Shown here piece after piece: positions 1-6,181 of a DNA stretch of 8,248 bases. This DNA comes from JACCUZ01 sp038246575 (GTDB taxonomy: Bacteria > Actinomycetota > Actinomycetes > JACCUZ01): contig JBBRVU010000180.1 in the NCBI GenBank assembly GCA_038246575.1, positions 1 to 8,248 of the forward strand. Direction: 5' to 3'. The number at the start of each line of letters is the position of its first letter. Position 1 is the stretch's first letter. The notes beneath the pieces are model-generated. The model did not search any database. It was not told where the DNA came from and worked only from the letters and a program-made list of their open reading frames with translations. Made by a program: the position numbers and the translations under genes.

Positions 1-186
1 AACCCCGACCAGAAGCTGCTGGCCTACCAGTACCTCCAGACCCTGCCGCAGATCGCGCGCGGCGACAGCAACAAGCTGTGGATCGTGCCCAGTGAGCTGG
101 GCGAGGCGCTCAAGGGCATCGGCGGGATGCTCGGTTCAGGGCTCAACGACGACCGGCCGGCTGAGCCCCCCACGCTCCCGGTCTGA
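1..186 (+). CDS. SPFH/band-7 (stomatin-like) protein, C-terminal fragment
   Basis: Only the last 61 residues are inside the window; the gene starts upstream. The reading frame is open from base 1 to the TGA at 184-186. The stretch KLLAYQYLQTLPQIARGDSN followed by KLWIVPSELGEAL is the usual end of prokaryotic stomatin/SPFH proteins, where a helical oligomerisation segment leads into a short conserved strand. The tail (GIGGMLGSGLNDDRPAEPPTLPV) is low-complexity and Pro/Asp-rich. Family members are normally anchored to the cytoplasmic membrane by an N-terminal segment (not visible here) and form large membrane-organising rings; the partner of this one cannot be read from the window. It converges on the transglycosylase gene with a GC hairpin between them. 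The family call is quite sure, the exact subfamily is not. Confidence 0.88.
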   Translation, partial: NPDQKLLAYQYLQTLPQIARGDSNKLWIVPSELGEALKGIGGMLGSGLNDDRPAEPPTLPV

Positions 187-188
187 CG

Positions 189-210
189 GCGGCCGGCGAC
201 GGCCGGCCGC
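189..210. terminator. GC-rich hairpin between convergent genes, probable bidirectional terminator
   Basis: A perfect 9-bp stem (GCGGCCGGC pairing with GCCGGCCGC) closes on the 4-base loop GACG. It sits 3 bp after the SPFH stop and 26 bp beyond the stop of the opposing transglycosylase gene. There is no T-run on either side, which is common for actinobacterial hairpin terminators but leaves the function inferred from position and stem strength. Confidence 0.55.
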
Positions 211-235
211 AGGGTGACTGCCAGTCCGGCCGCTG

Positions 236-1312
236 TCAGTCGCCGTCGCGCTCGGCGTACATCCCGGCGAGCTTGAGCACGAGGTCGACGTACCACTGAG
301 CGTGGTTGTAGTTCCATACCGCGCTGCGCAGCCCTCGGTCGCCGCGACCTGCTCCGTTCGCGCACAGGTAGCGCGCTGCCGAGAACACCGAGTCGGCCGG
401 GTCGTCGATGTCGATGTCGCCGTCCCGGTCGCCGTCGACGCCGTAGGCCGCGAAGGTCGAGGGCAGGAACTGCATCGGACCGCGCGCGCCGGCATAGGAG
501 GTCCCGGGGTTGGCCCCGTGGCCGGACTCGACCTGGCCGACGGCGGCGAGCAGCGTCCACGACATCCCGGTGCACGTCTTGGCGGCCTTGACGTAGAGCG
601 CGTGGAACTGCTCAGGGATGGCACTGGGACGCGCGTTGGAGACTCTGGCAGCTCCGGTCGCGTCCACTGCTGCGTTGAGCGCGGCGATCTGCGCGAGCAG
701 GGCCGCCGCCTCCTCGAGGTTGCGCGCCCGTTCGCTGAGCGCAGTCACCTCCGTGGCCGCCTCGGCGAGCGTCCGGGCAAGCTCGTCATAGCGTCGCTGG
801 ACGTCCGCGCCGCGCACCGAGCTGGCGTCCGCCGCGGTCTCCAGCTCGGCCGCTCGGGCGCTGAGCGCCGCCGTGTCGGCCTGACCCTCATCGGCCGCGG
901 CGCTGCTGGCCGCGACGAGTCGCTGGACGTAGGTCACCCGACGGAGTGCCTCGCCCGCGCTCGGAGCGTCGAGGATGCTGGCGACGAGCGCCGCGGTACC
1001 ACCGGTCATGTACAGCGCCCGGACCCGCCGGCCGGCCAGCCGGCGGGCGCCGCTGGCTTCCTCGGCGGCCGCGTCCGCCGCCTGCTCGGCGGTGATGCCA
1101 GCGCTCACCCCGGCGGCAACATCCCCCAGGGCGCGCTCGTACGCGGCCAGGGCACGGTCGACCCGCGGGCGCAGCCCGTCGACCCGGGCCTGTGCGGCTG
1201 CGACCTCCGCCCTGGCCTGGTCGACCGACTCGGCGCCGGCCGACGCCGCAGGTAGCGCTGTGGCCAGCAGGACGCCGACCACCAGCGCCGCAGCGCGGCG
1301 GAGAGGGTTCAC
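236..1312 (-). CDS. secreted lytic transglycosylase with N-terminal coiled coil and C-terminal SLT domain
   Basis: The protein has 358 residues if it starts at the GTG at 1312-1310. This start puts a classic signal peptide first: NPLRR, a hydrophobic core, then AGA before Glu28. The frame stays open to 1489 but would run into the divergent permease gene, so the longer start is rejected; no strong ribosome site is visible. Residues ~28-225 are Ala-rich coiled coil of the type found at the N-terminus of RipA/PcsB-like wall hydrolases, including RALYMTGG and a following SAGEALRRVTYVQRLV stretch. Residues ~237-358 form a soluble lytic transglycosylase domain: catalytic Glu262 in GQVESGHG, then GARGPMQFLPSTF (275-287) and the VWNYNHAQWYV motif near the end. 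Cys247 and Cys317 may form a disulfide. An Asp-rich loop, DGDRDGDIDIDDPAD (293-307), resembles a calcium-binding loop. Expected role: cleavage of the glycan strand of peptidoglycan outside the membrane. Confidence 0.9.
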   Translation of the reverse strand: MNPLRRAAALVVGVLLATALPAASAGAESVDQARAEVAAAQARVDGLRPRVDRALAAYERALGDVAAGVSAGITAEQAADAAAEEASGARRLAGRRVRALYMTGGTAALVASILDAPSAGEALRRVTYVQRLVAASSAAADEGQADTAALSARAAELETAADASSVRGADVQRRYDELARTLAEAATEVTALSERARNLEEAAALLAQIAALNAAVDATGAARVSNARPSAIPEQFHALYVKAAKTCTGMSWTLLAAVGQVESGHGANPGTSYAGARGPMQFLPSTFAAYGVDGDRDGDIDIDDPADSVFSAARYLCANGAGRGDRGLRSAVWNYNHAQWYVDLVLKLAGMYAERDGD

Positions 1313-1427
1313 CCGGAGTACGTCGACCGCTCGGAGTCCTCGCTTGACCCGCCCCCGGGCGGAAGCCCCGGCCCGATCCGCGATGATCGACCCCGGATTC
1401 GTCGGGTGAGCGGGAGTTGGGTGCCGG
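1313..1427. promoter_or_regulatory. divergent intergenic region between transglycosylase and TSUP permease
   Basis: This 115-bp gap must hold start signals for both genes. On the plus strand a TTGACC hexamer lies at 1344-1349, but no TANNNT-type -10 stands at the right distance. A short inverted repeat, CCGCCC-CC-GGGCGG (1349-1362), overlaps it. GGAG at 1413-1416 could serve as ribosome site for the permease GTG. No convincing promoter can be named on either strand. Confidence 0.3.
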
Positions 1428-2183
1428 GTGAGTGTCTGGGAGGCGCTGGGCATCGTCCTGGCTGGTCTGGCCGCGGGAACCATCAACACCGTGGTCGGCT
1501 CCGGGACGCTGGTGACGTTCCCGGCGTTGCTCGCCGTCGGCTATCCCCCCGTTCTCGCCAACGTGTCCAACACCGTCGGGCTGGTGCCCGGCTCCCTCAG
1601 CGGGGCCGTCGGCTACCGCGCCGAGCTCGTGGGTCAGGGTCACCGACTGGTCCGGCTCGGCGTCGCCTCACTGCTGGGTGGCATCACCGGTGCCCTGCTG
1701 CTGTTGACCCTGCCCGAATCTGCGTTCCGCGCGATCGTTCCCGTGCTCATCGGTCTCTCCTGCCTGCTCGTCGTCGTCCAGCCACGGCTGGCGGCCCGGC
1801 TGCGGGCCGGAGAGGGCGGTCAACGCCGCACCGGCGGACCGCTGCTGTACGCCGGGATCTACGGGGCCGGGATCTACGGCGGGTACTTCGGGGCCGCCCA
1901 GGGAGTGCTGCTGATCGCCATCATGGGACTGCTGCTCGACGAGAGCCTGCAGCGGGTCAACGCCGCCAAGAACGTGCTGGCGCTGCTGGTCAACGCGGTC
2001 GCCGCGGTCGTGTTCATCGCGGTGACGGACGTGGCGTGGCAGGCGGCGGGGCTCATCGCGATCGGCGCCACGGTGGGGGGCCAGGTGGGGGCGCTCATCG
2101 GCCGCCGGATCCCGGACAACGTGCTCCGGGGCGTCGTGGTGCTCGTCGGCGTGGTCGCCATCGTGATGATCGTGAGGGACTGA
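1428..2183 (+). CDS. TSUP family (TauE/SafE-type) membrane permease
   Basis: The protein has 251 residues starting at GTG 1428, 11 nt after a GGAG, and about eight hydrophobic segments. The family's internal duplication is visible. The first half carries AGTINTVVGSGTLVTFPALL followed by a GYPPVLANVSNTVGLVPGSL stretch (residues 16-58); the second half has YGGYFGAAQGVLLIAIMGLL, then LQRVNAAKNVLALLVNAVAA (150-193). Both halves show the Gly-rich half-helix and the N-T/N-A-K-N type motif seen in TauE/SafE permeases. The two halves are joined by a charged cytoplasmic loop (about 120-136). Members export or import small organic and inorganic sulfur anions or related carboxylates; substrate cannot be predicted here because no sulfur-metabolism gene is adjacent. 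The stop is 4 bp from the start of the methyltransferase gene, so the two are probably co-transcribed. Confidence 0.9.
   Translation: MSVWEALGIVLAGLAAGTINTVVGSGTLVTFPALLAVGYPPVLANVSNTVGLVPGSLSGAVGYRAELVGQGHRLVRLGVASLLGGITGALLLLTLPESAFRAIVPVLIGLSCLLVVVQPRLAARLRAGEGGQRRTGGPLLYAGIYGAGIYGGYFGAAQGVLLIAIMGLLLDESLQRVNAAKNVLALLVNAVAAVVFIAVTDVAWQAAGLIAIGATVGGQVGALIGRRIPDNVLRGVVVLVGVVAIVMIVRD
2174..2178 (+). promoter_or_regulatory. ribosome binding site for the TrmH-family gene, inside the permease gene
   Basis: GAGGG lies 9 nt before the GTG at 2188 and inside the last codons of the permease gene. It supports the GTG as start and suggests that the two genes are translated from one message. Confidence 0.5.
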
Positions 2184-2187
2184 CGCC

Positions 2188-2991
2188 GTGGGCTCGGTAG
2201 AACGGGTCGAGGCCGGGGCGGCGGCGCTCGGTGACTACGTCGGGCTGACCGATGTAGTGCTGCGCAGCCGACGCGAGCCCGCCGAAGGGCTCTTCATGGC
2301 CGAGGGGGAGAAGGTCATCAGGCGGGCCGTCGCCGCTGGCTACCCGATGAGGTCCCTGCTGCTGGAGGAGAAGTGGCTCCCGGCCCTGTCCGACGTCGTC
2401 CAGGCCACCGACGCACCGGTCTACCTCGCGACGCGGGAGACGCTCATCGAGGTCACCGGCTACGACGTGCATCGTGGCGCCCTCGCCGCGATGACCAGGT
2501 TGCCGCTCGAGGACGCGGCAACGCTGGCCGGCCGGGCCGGCCGCCGGATCGCGGTGCTCGAGGACATCGTGGACCACACCAACGTCGGCGCCGTCTTTCG
2601 CAGCGCCGCGGCGCTCGGAGTGGACGCGGTGCTGATCACGCCACGCTGCGCCGACCCGCTCTACCGGCGCTCGGTGCGGGTCTCGATGGGCGCCGTGCTC
2701 CAGGTGCCCTGGACCCGTTTCGACGAGTGGCCGCAGGGGATCGAGCTGCTGCGGGAGGCCGGGTTCACCACCGCCGCGCTCGAGCTGGGGAAGGACTCGA
2801 TCAGCCTGGCTGAGCTCGCCGCCCGGGGTGACGAGCGGCTGGCCGTTGTTCTGGGGACCGAGGGGGACGGGCTTGCCGCCGCGACCGTGGCGGCGGCCGA
2901 CCTCGCCGTCCGCATCCCGATGGCGGGCGAGGTCGACTCGCTGAACGTGGCCGCGGCAGCCGCGGTGGCGTTCTACGCGACCCAGCCGTGA
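2188..2991 (+). CDS. TrmH/SpoU-family RNA 2'-O-methyltransferase
   Basis: The protein has 267 residues. An N-terminal substrate-binding domain (about 22-104, with FMAEGEKVIRRAV typical of SpoU_sub_bind) precedes the SPOUT catalytic domain. All three SPOUT motifs are present: motif 1 TNVGAVFRSAAALG (131-144, with Asn132 and Arg138), motif 2 VVLGTEGDGL (220-229) and motif 3 IPMAGEVDSLNVAAAAAVAF (243-262). These form the trefoil knot that binds S-adenosylmethionine. Family members methylate the ribose 2'-OH of rRNA or tRNA in the cytoplasm. The two-domain layout and length fit 23S rRNA enzymes (RlmB- or TsnR-like), but the target nucleotide cannot be told from sequence, so no symbol is given. 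The GTG start follows a GAGGG. The gene ends 4 bp from the opposing DUF1206 gene, with no room for an intergenic terminator. Confidence 0.9.
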   Translation: MGSVERVEAGAAALGDYVGLTDVVLRSRREPAEGLFMAEGEKVIRRAVAAGYPMRSLLLEEKWLPALSDVVQATDAPVYLATRETLIEVTGYDVHRGALAAMTRLPLEDAATLAGRAGRRIAVLEDIVDHTNVGAVFRSAAALGVDAVLITPRCADPLYRRSVRVSMGAVLQVPWTRFDEWPQGIELLREAGFTTAALELGKDSISLAELAARGDERLAVVLGTEGDGLAAATVAAADLAVRIPMAGEVDSLNVAAAAAVAFYATQP

Positions 2992-2995
2992 CGGA

Positions 2996-3796
2996 TCAGA
3001 GTCGCCGGTAGCGAGCTTCGGCGACGCAGTACAGCCCGAAGCAGACCAGGCCTAGCGCCGCTGCCACGAGAAGGAACTGTCCGAAGGGCGCGCTGGCGAC
3101 CGACTTGAGGGCGACGTCGAAGCCCTTGGCCTTCCCGGGTTGGTGGTCCACGGCTGCCTTGATGACGAACCCGCCGACCAGGGCCATGACGATGCCACGC
3201 GAGACGTAGCCCGCTTGGCCGAGCCGGCGTACCGCCGTGTACATCGTCGAGCTCATCTGGCCGCGATTGAGGTGCTTCTCGAAGTCGGTCATCAGCCCGC
3301 GCGCGGTCAAGGCGATCGCGATGCCGATCACCACCAGGCCGGCGATGACGACCAGCGCCTGGCCGCCGGGCCACTGCAGGACCTTGGCCGTCAGCGAGTC
3401 GCTGCCGCTGGACGACGAGCTGATGACGGTGCGGAAAGCCAGGAGCGCGAAGCCGAGGTAGAGCAGGCCGTTGATGGCCGAGCCGATCCGCTTCACGGTT
3501 CGCTTGGTGTCGTCGGTCTCGTCCTGGCGGCCCCAGCCCGCCTCGCTGAAGCGCCACAGTGCGTAGCCGAGGAACCCGACGACCATCAGCCAGAGCACCA
3601 CGCTGCCGCCCGGCTTGCTCGCCACGGCCTGCAACGCGCCCTTCTGGTCGGCGTTCCCGGACCCACCAAAAGCGATCGCGACGGCCAGGACGCCGATGAG
3701 GGCGTAGACCAGGCCCTTGGCCAGGAAACCCAGCCGGGCCGCCTTGTTGACTGCGTCGCTGTTCGCCGCGCGACGGGCGGTTGCTTCGGTGGACAT
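2996..3796 (-). CDS. DUF1206 six-helix membrane protein
   Basis: The protein has 266 residues with about six transmembrane helices (near 24-44, 64-83, 108-125, 144-166, 195-213 and 239-259). They are arranged as three repeats of two helices, each opening with a basic R-x-G pattern: ARLGFLAKGLVYALIGVLAV (20-39), VKRIGSAINGLLYLGFALLA (101-120) and VRRLGQAGYVSRGIVMALVG (189-208). First helices are followed by soluble stretches; the first and third share an A-L-x-x-V-A-S-x-P-x-G motif (ALQAVASKPGG and ALKSVASAPFG). This threefold design is the DUF1206 signature. No function is established for the family; no catalytic or transport residues can be pointed out. The ATG at 3796 has AGAAGG 6 nt upstream, fixing the start. 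The gene stands alone: it converges on the methyltransferase gene, and 83 bp separate its start from the end of the SDR gene on the same strand. Confidence 0.88.
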   Translation of the reverse strand: MSTEATARRAANSDAVNKAARLGFLAKGLVYALIGVLAVAIAFGGSGNADQKGALQAVASKPGGSVVLWLMVVGFLGYALWRFSEAGWGRQDETDDTKRTVKRIGSAINGLLYLGFALLAFRTVISSSSSGSDSLTAKVLQWPGGQALVVIAGLVVIGIAIALTARGLMTDFEKHLNRGQMSSTMYTAVRRLGQAGYVSRGIVMALVGGFVIKAAVDHQPGKAKGFDVALKSVASAPFGQFLLVAAALGLVCFGLYCVAEARYRRL

Positions 3797-3813
3797 GTGG
3801 GCCCTTCTGATCG

Positions 3814-3839
3814 ACGGGGGACGCTAGGAGATACCCCGT
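3814..3839 (-). promoter_or_regulatory. inverted repeat and possible promoter of the DUF1206 gene
   Basis: ACGGGG and CCCCGT form a perfect 6-bp inverted repeat with 14 bases between them. On the minus strand the interval contains TAGCGT (3826-3821), a fit to the actinobacterial TANNNT -10 that would place the transcript start near 3814, and GGGTAT (3836-3831), which matches the -10 of SigB/SigF-type promoters. Neither has a clear -35 partner. The repeat could be an operator or a weak terminator of the upstream SDR gene. Confidence 0.35.
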
Positions 3840-3879
3840 GAGGCGGCCAGCGATGCCTGATCGGCGTCACCGGCTCGGG

Positions 3880-4878
3880 TCAGTTCTGCTCGCCGCGCCA
3901 CCTGGTCAGCAGCTCGCGCTCCCGGTCGGCCTCCAGCCCGGTGCCGGCTGGGGGCGCCGAGGTCGCCGTCCAGGCCAGCGTGTCCCGGACCGTCTCGGCC
4001 AACGGTCGCGGGGTCAGGCCGGCCGCGAAGGCCTTCGCCGGGTCGGCAGCCATGATGGTCACGTCAGGCTCGCCGCCGCTCCACAACGGAAAGGCGGCCT
4101 CGCCGAGGCCGGCGGCGAGCAGGAACCCGTCGTCGACCCACACCAGCTCGGTGCCGGCGGGAGCGACGGACTGGTGGATCTCGGTCAGCAGCTGCCCCCA
4201 CGAGTAGGGCGGGGGAGGGCTCACGGCGTGGAAGGCTCCGGACGCCTGCGCCTCGAGGAGCGTGACCATCCAGGCGGCCATGTCGCGCACATCGATGACC
4301 TGCACCGGGGACTCCGCGGGGCCTGGAGCGAGAACCTCCCCGCCCGCGGCGATGCGCGACACCCACCACGGGAAGCGCCAGGTGTAGTCGTCCGGCCCCA
4401 CGACGTACGTCGGACGCACCACCAGCGACGACGGGCCGAACCGTTCGGTCGCGACGCGCTCGCAGAGAGTCTTCAGTCCGCCGTAGGTGTCGCCGGTGAC
4501 CTTCTCGACCGTCGGGTCGTCGAGCTCGACCAGTGGCGACTCCTCGGTGTAGCCCGGCTGGTCGGGCGGGGCGTAGGCGGACACGCTGGACACCAGGAGG
4601 TACTGCCCGCCGCGTTCGCCCAGGGCGTCGGCGAGCTGGTGGACCTGGCGCGGGAAGTACGCGCAGGTGTCGATCGTCGCGTCCCACGTGCCGCTGGCCA
4701 GTGCAGTGAGGTCATGGTCGCGGTCACCGCTGCGGTGCTCGACGCCAGGATTGCCCTGGAAGAGATCGGCCCCGGTGCGGCCGCGGTGGAACACGGTGAC
4801 CTGGTGGCCGCAGGCGAGGGCGGACTCGACCACGTGTCGCCCGATGAAGCGGGTCCCGCCGATGATGAGGATGCGCAT
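3880..4878 (-). CDS. extended SDR, NAD-dependent epimerase/dehydratase family
   Basis: The protein has 332 residues from the ATG at 4878. The frame is open far upstream, but that stretch overlaps a better gene in another frame and the Rossmann fold begins right at this ATG. MRILIIGGTRFIGRHVVESA (1-20) holds the nucleotide-binding GGTRFIG of extended SDRs. LLVSSVSAYAP (94-104) supplies the catalytic Ser region, and Tyr132 and Lys136 in DTYGGLKTLCE form the YxxxK pair. The C-terminal substrate domain is shorter than in sugar-nucleotide epimerases. The start has no good ribosome site and lies 11 bp after the stop of the membrane-protein gene, so it probably depends on translation of that gene. 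It is the third gene of a leftward unit with the satD-like gene. The substrate is unknown; a soluble NAD(P)-linked reductase or epimerase is the safest call. Confidence 0.87.
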   Translation of the reverse strand: MRILIIGGTRFIGRHVVESALACGHQVTVFHRGRTGADLFQGNPGVEHRSGDRDHDLTALASGTWDATIDTCAYFPRQVHQLADALGERGGQYLLVSSVSAYAPPDQPGYTEESPLVELDDPTVEKVTGDTYGGLKTLCERVATERFGPSSLVVRPTYVVGPDDYTWRFPWWVSRIAAGGEVLAPGPAESPVQVIDVRDMAAWMVTLLEAQASGAFHAVSPPPPYSWGQLLTEIHQSVAPAGTELVWVDDGFLLAAGLGEAAFPLWSGGEPDVTIMAADPAKAFAAGLTPRPLAETVRDTLAWTATSAPPAGTGLEADRERELLTRWRGEQN

Positions 4879-4889
4879 GGGCGGGGACG

Positions 4890-5477
4890 CTAGCGCAGCA
4901 GCAGGTGGGCCGTGCCTGCAGCCGCTGCAGCCCACAGCAGGCTGGACAGCGTGCCAATGATGAAGGCCTCCGGCGCATTGTTCTCGCGCAGCTCCGGATA
5001 GCGGCCGACGCCTTTGACGGCCAGCACCAGAGCGGCGCCCTCGGGCCAGCCAGCCAACAGCGTCGCTGAGATCGACGCGCGTTCGAGGTAGCCGATCCAG
5101 GCTCCACCGCGGAGCACGTTCTCCGGGCGGCCCGCTTCCGCGGCGGCGTCGCCGAAGACGGGGTGGTCGTCGGCAGGCTCCGTCGCGGGGCCGCTCGTGC
5201 GGACCGGCCAGACCTCCCGGCGGACCAGGCGGAACACCGCGCGGACGACCGTGCTGCCGCAGGAGGTGGCGACGACAACCCCCAGCACGGCGATCGCCCC
5301 CCTCGTCCACCCCCGCGCAGGGTCGGAGGTGGCCGCCACGACCGCCGCGAGGGCAAGCAGCGCGGTCGCTGCGGCAGCGACGGTGACCACGGGGTCGACG
5401 AGGAGCCGACGCAACGGCGACAGGGCCAGGGGAGTGGCAGCAGTCAGCGCCAGGAGGACAAGGACGACAGCGGTCAT
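4890..5477 (-). CDS. membrane protein paired with the SatD-like regulator (DUF3307-like C-terminus)
   Basis: The protein has 195 residues. Three hydrophobic segments fill the N-terminal half (about 2-20, 29-50 and 60-82), then comes an acidic soluble linker (90-120). The C-terminal part (about 124-194) reads GGAWIGYLERASISATLLAG, EGAALVLAVKGVGRYPELRE, EAFIIGTLSSLLWA. From memory this block resembles the end of DUF3307 membrane proteins (IG-LER, a K..x-RF-E element, then IGTL), which often sit beside satD genes; a profile search is needed to confirm. The usual N-terminal part of DUF3307 is not recognisable, so this may be a distinct actinobacterial version. Charged residues within otherwise hydrophobic helices (Glu132, Arg133, Lys155, Arg159, Glu162, Glu170) are the likely functional positions. 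The start codon overlaps the stop of the satD-like gene by 4 bases (ATGA), so translation is probably coupled. Confidence 0.75.
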   Translation of the reverse strand: MTAVVLVLLALTAATPLALSPLRRLLVDPVVTVAAAATALLALAAVVAATSDPARGWTRGAIAVLGVVVATSCGSTVVRAVFRLVRREVWPVRTSGPATEPADDHPVFGDAAAEAGRPENVLRGGAWIGYLERASISATLLAGWPEGAALVLAVKGVGRYPELRENNAPEAFIIGTLSSLLWAAAAAGTAHLLLR

Positions 5478-6076
5478 GACGGGACCACCTTGGCATCAGC
5501 CGCGGACAACAGGTGGACGGACAGCGCCCGGCCGCCTGGCTCCAGGTGCCACTCCGCAGCCTGCAACCGCTGGGAGACCGCCTGCTTGCTGATCCCGAGG
5601 CGCTCGCCGATCTGGGCCTGGGTCAGCCCCTGGTCCACGAGGTCGACGGCGGCCCAGCCCCGGTCGCTGCGTCGCTGCACCACCGCGGCGAGCAGGTCCA
5701 GCCCGCTCTGGGCGTACGCCGCGCGCTCGGCGTCCGTGCCGTCCACGGCGACCCCCGCGGGCCGGTTCTTGGCCCGGGTGACGGCCGTCCTGGCCAGGTT
5801 GAAAGCCTCTCCGTGACCGGCCCGGGTGCTGGCGGGCAGCGGCGTCCGGACCGCGCCGATCCCGATGCCGATGCTCCAGTGACCGGACCGGACGAGGTCG
5901 ACGGTGAGCGACACGACCGACCCTGGGTCATCGAGCACCCCCTGGAGCTCGTCCCCGGCCGTACGCTCGAAGCTACGGACGTAGGTCCCCGGCGGCGCCT
6001 CCAGTTGGCGGAGCAGGGCATCGACCCGGTCCCCGGAACGCCGGCTGCCCTTCTGGTCCACGGTGAGGACGAACAT
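5474..6076 (-). CDS. SatD-like protein with C-terminal helix-turn-helix
   Basis: The protein has 200 residues. The N-terminal ~110 residues follow the SatD pattern: an initial strand with Asp7 and SR in VDQKGSRRSGDR, then TAGDELQGVL (39-48), the SIGIGIGAVRTPL strand-turn (68-80) and GHGEAFNLARTAVTRAK (87-103). The central GDE-QG and IGIG-G elements recall the layout of nucleotidyl-cyclase and GGDEF folds, an inference only. Residues 150-174 (LTQAQIGERLGISKQAVSQR and on) are a textbook helix-turn-helix, so the protein probably binds DNA. In Streptococcus the sat locus is linked to secretion and acid tolerance; this role should not be carried over without evidence. It is first in a unit with the membrane protein (ATGA overlap) and the SDR. 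No Shine-Dalgarno precedes the ATG, and a promoter-like element lies so close that the message may be leaderless. Confidence 0.82.
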   Translation of the reverse strand: MFVLTVDQKGSRRSGDRVDALLRQLEAPPGTYVRSFERTAGDELQGVLDDPGSVVSLTVDLVRSGHWSIGIGIGAVRTPLPASTRAGHGEAFNLARTAVTRAKNRPAGVAVDGTDAERAAYAQSGLDLLAAVVQRRSDRGWAAVDLVDQGLTQAQIGERLGISKQAVSQRLQAAEWHLEPGGRALSVHLLSAADAKVVPS

Positions 6077-6082
6077 CCGTCA

Positions 6083-6111
6083 AGTCTGGGACCTGGATAC
6101 CCAGATGTCAA
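6083..6111 (-). promoter_or_regulatory. putative promoter of the satD-like operon, probably giving a leaderless mRNA
   Basis: On the minus strand a perfect TTGACA (6111-6106) is followed after 17 bases by CAGACT (6088-6083), a partial fit to TANNNT. The -10 ends 6 bases before the ATG at 6076, so transcription would start at or within a base or two of the start codon. The lack of a ribosome site fits that reading. Confidence 0.55.
6085..6105. promoter_or_regulatory. palindrome inside the satD-like promoter, candidate operator
   Basis: TCTGGG and CCCAGA form a perfect 6-bp inverted repeat around 9 central bases, 21 bp overall. It starts right beside the TTGACA hexamer and covers the promoter spacer and part of the -10, so a dimer bound here would block RNA polymerase. 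The HTH protein encoded just downstream is an obvious candidate for binding, which is inference. Confidence 0.45.
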
Positions 6112-6127
6112 CCCCTTCTCCTTGACA
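6106..6127. promoter_or_regulatory. back-to-back TTGACA hexamers of a divergent promoter pair
   Basis: TGTCAA (6106-6111) and TTGACA (6122-6127) form a perfect inverted repeat around 10 bases. Read outward, each is a consensus -35 hexamer, one for the satD-like gene (minus) and one for the glucose dehydrogenase-like gene (plus). On the plus strand a 17-base spacer leads only to TGCACA (6145-6150), a poor -10, so the rightward promoter is less certain. The repeat could instead be a binding site for a regulator acting on both genes. Confidence 0.4.
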
Positions 6128-6175
6128 GGACGCTCGAGGGTGGCTGCACACGTGAGGCGGGCCCCCAGCGGGTAC

Positions 6176-6181
6176 GGAGGG
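6176..6181 (+). promoter_or_regulatory. ribosome binding site of the glucose dehydrogenase-like gene
   Basis: GGAGGG stands 3 nt before the ATG at 6185. The spacing is short, but the match is strong and it decides this ATG as the start against the much longer open frame upstream. Confidence 0.6.

Noticed and set aside
302..1255. Long plus-strand open frame across the transglycosylase gene
   Set aside because: It is a GC-bias shadow: no start context and Arg/Gly/Val-rich composition without motifs, while the opposite strand encodes a clear SLT enzyme.
1349..1362. CCGCCC-CC-GGGCGG as an operator
   Set aside because: The repeat is pure G/C in a very GC-rich gap with a 2-base centre, so it is likely by chance.
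2951..2965. CCGCGG-CAG-CCGCGG hairpin near the end of the methyltransferase gene as terminator
   Set aside because: It is within the codons of the conserved Ala-rich motif 3 helix and has no T-run; the repeat is best explained by Ala/Gly codon use.
4879..5496. In-frame 206-residue extension of the SDR, giving a 538-residue protein
   Set aside because: It lies over the membrane-protein gene in another frame, is Arg/Gly/Pro-rich without domain features, and the Rossmann motif starts right at the ATG at 4878.
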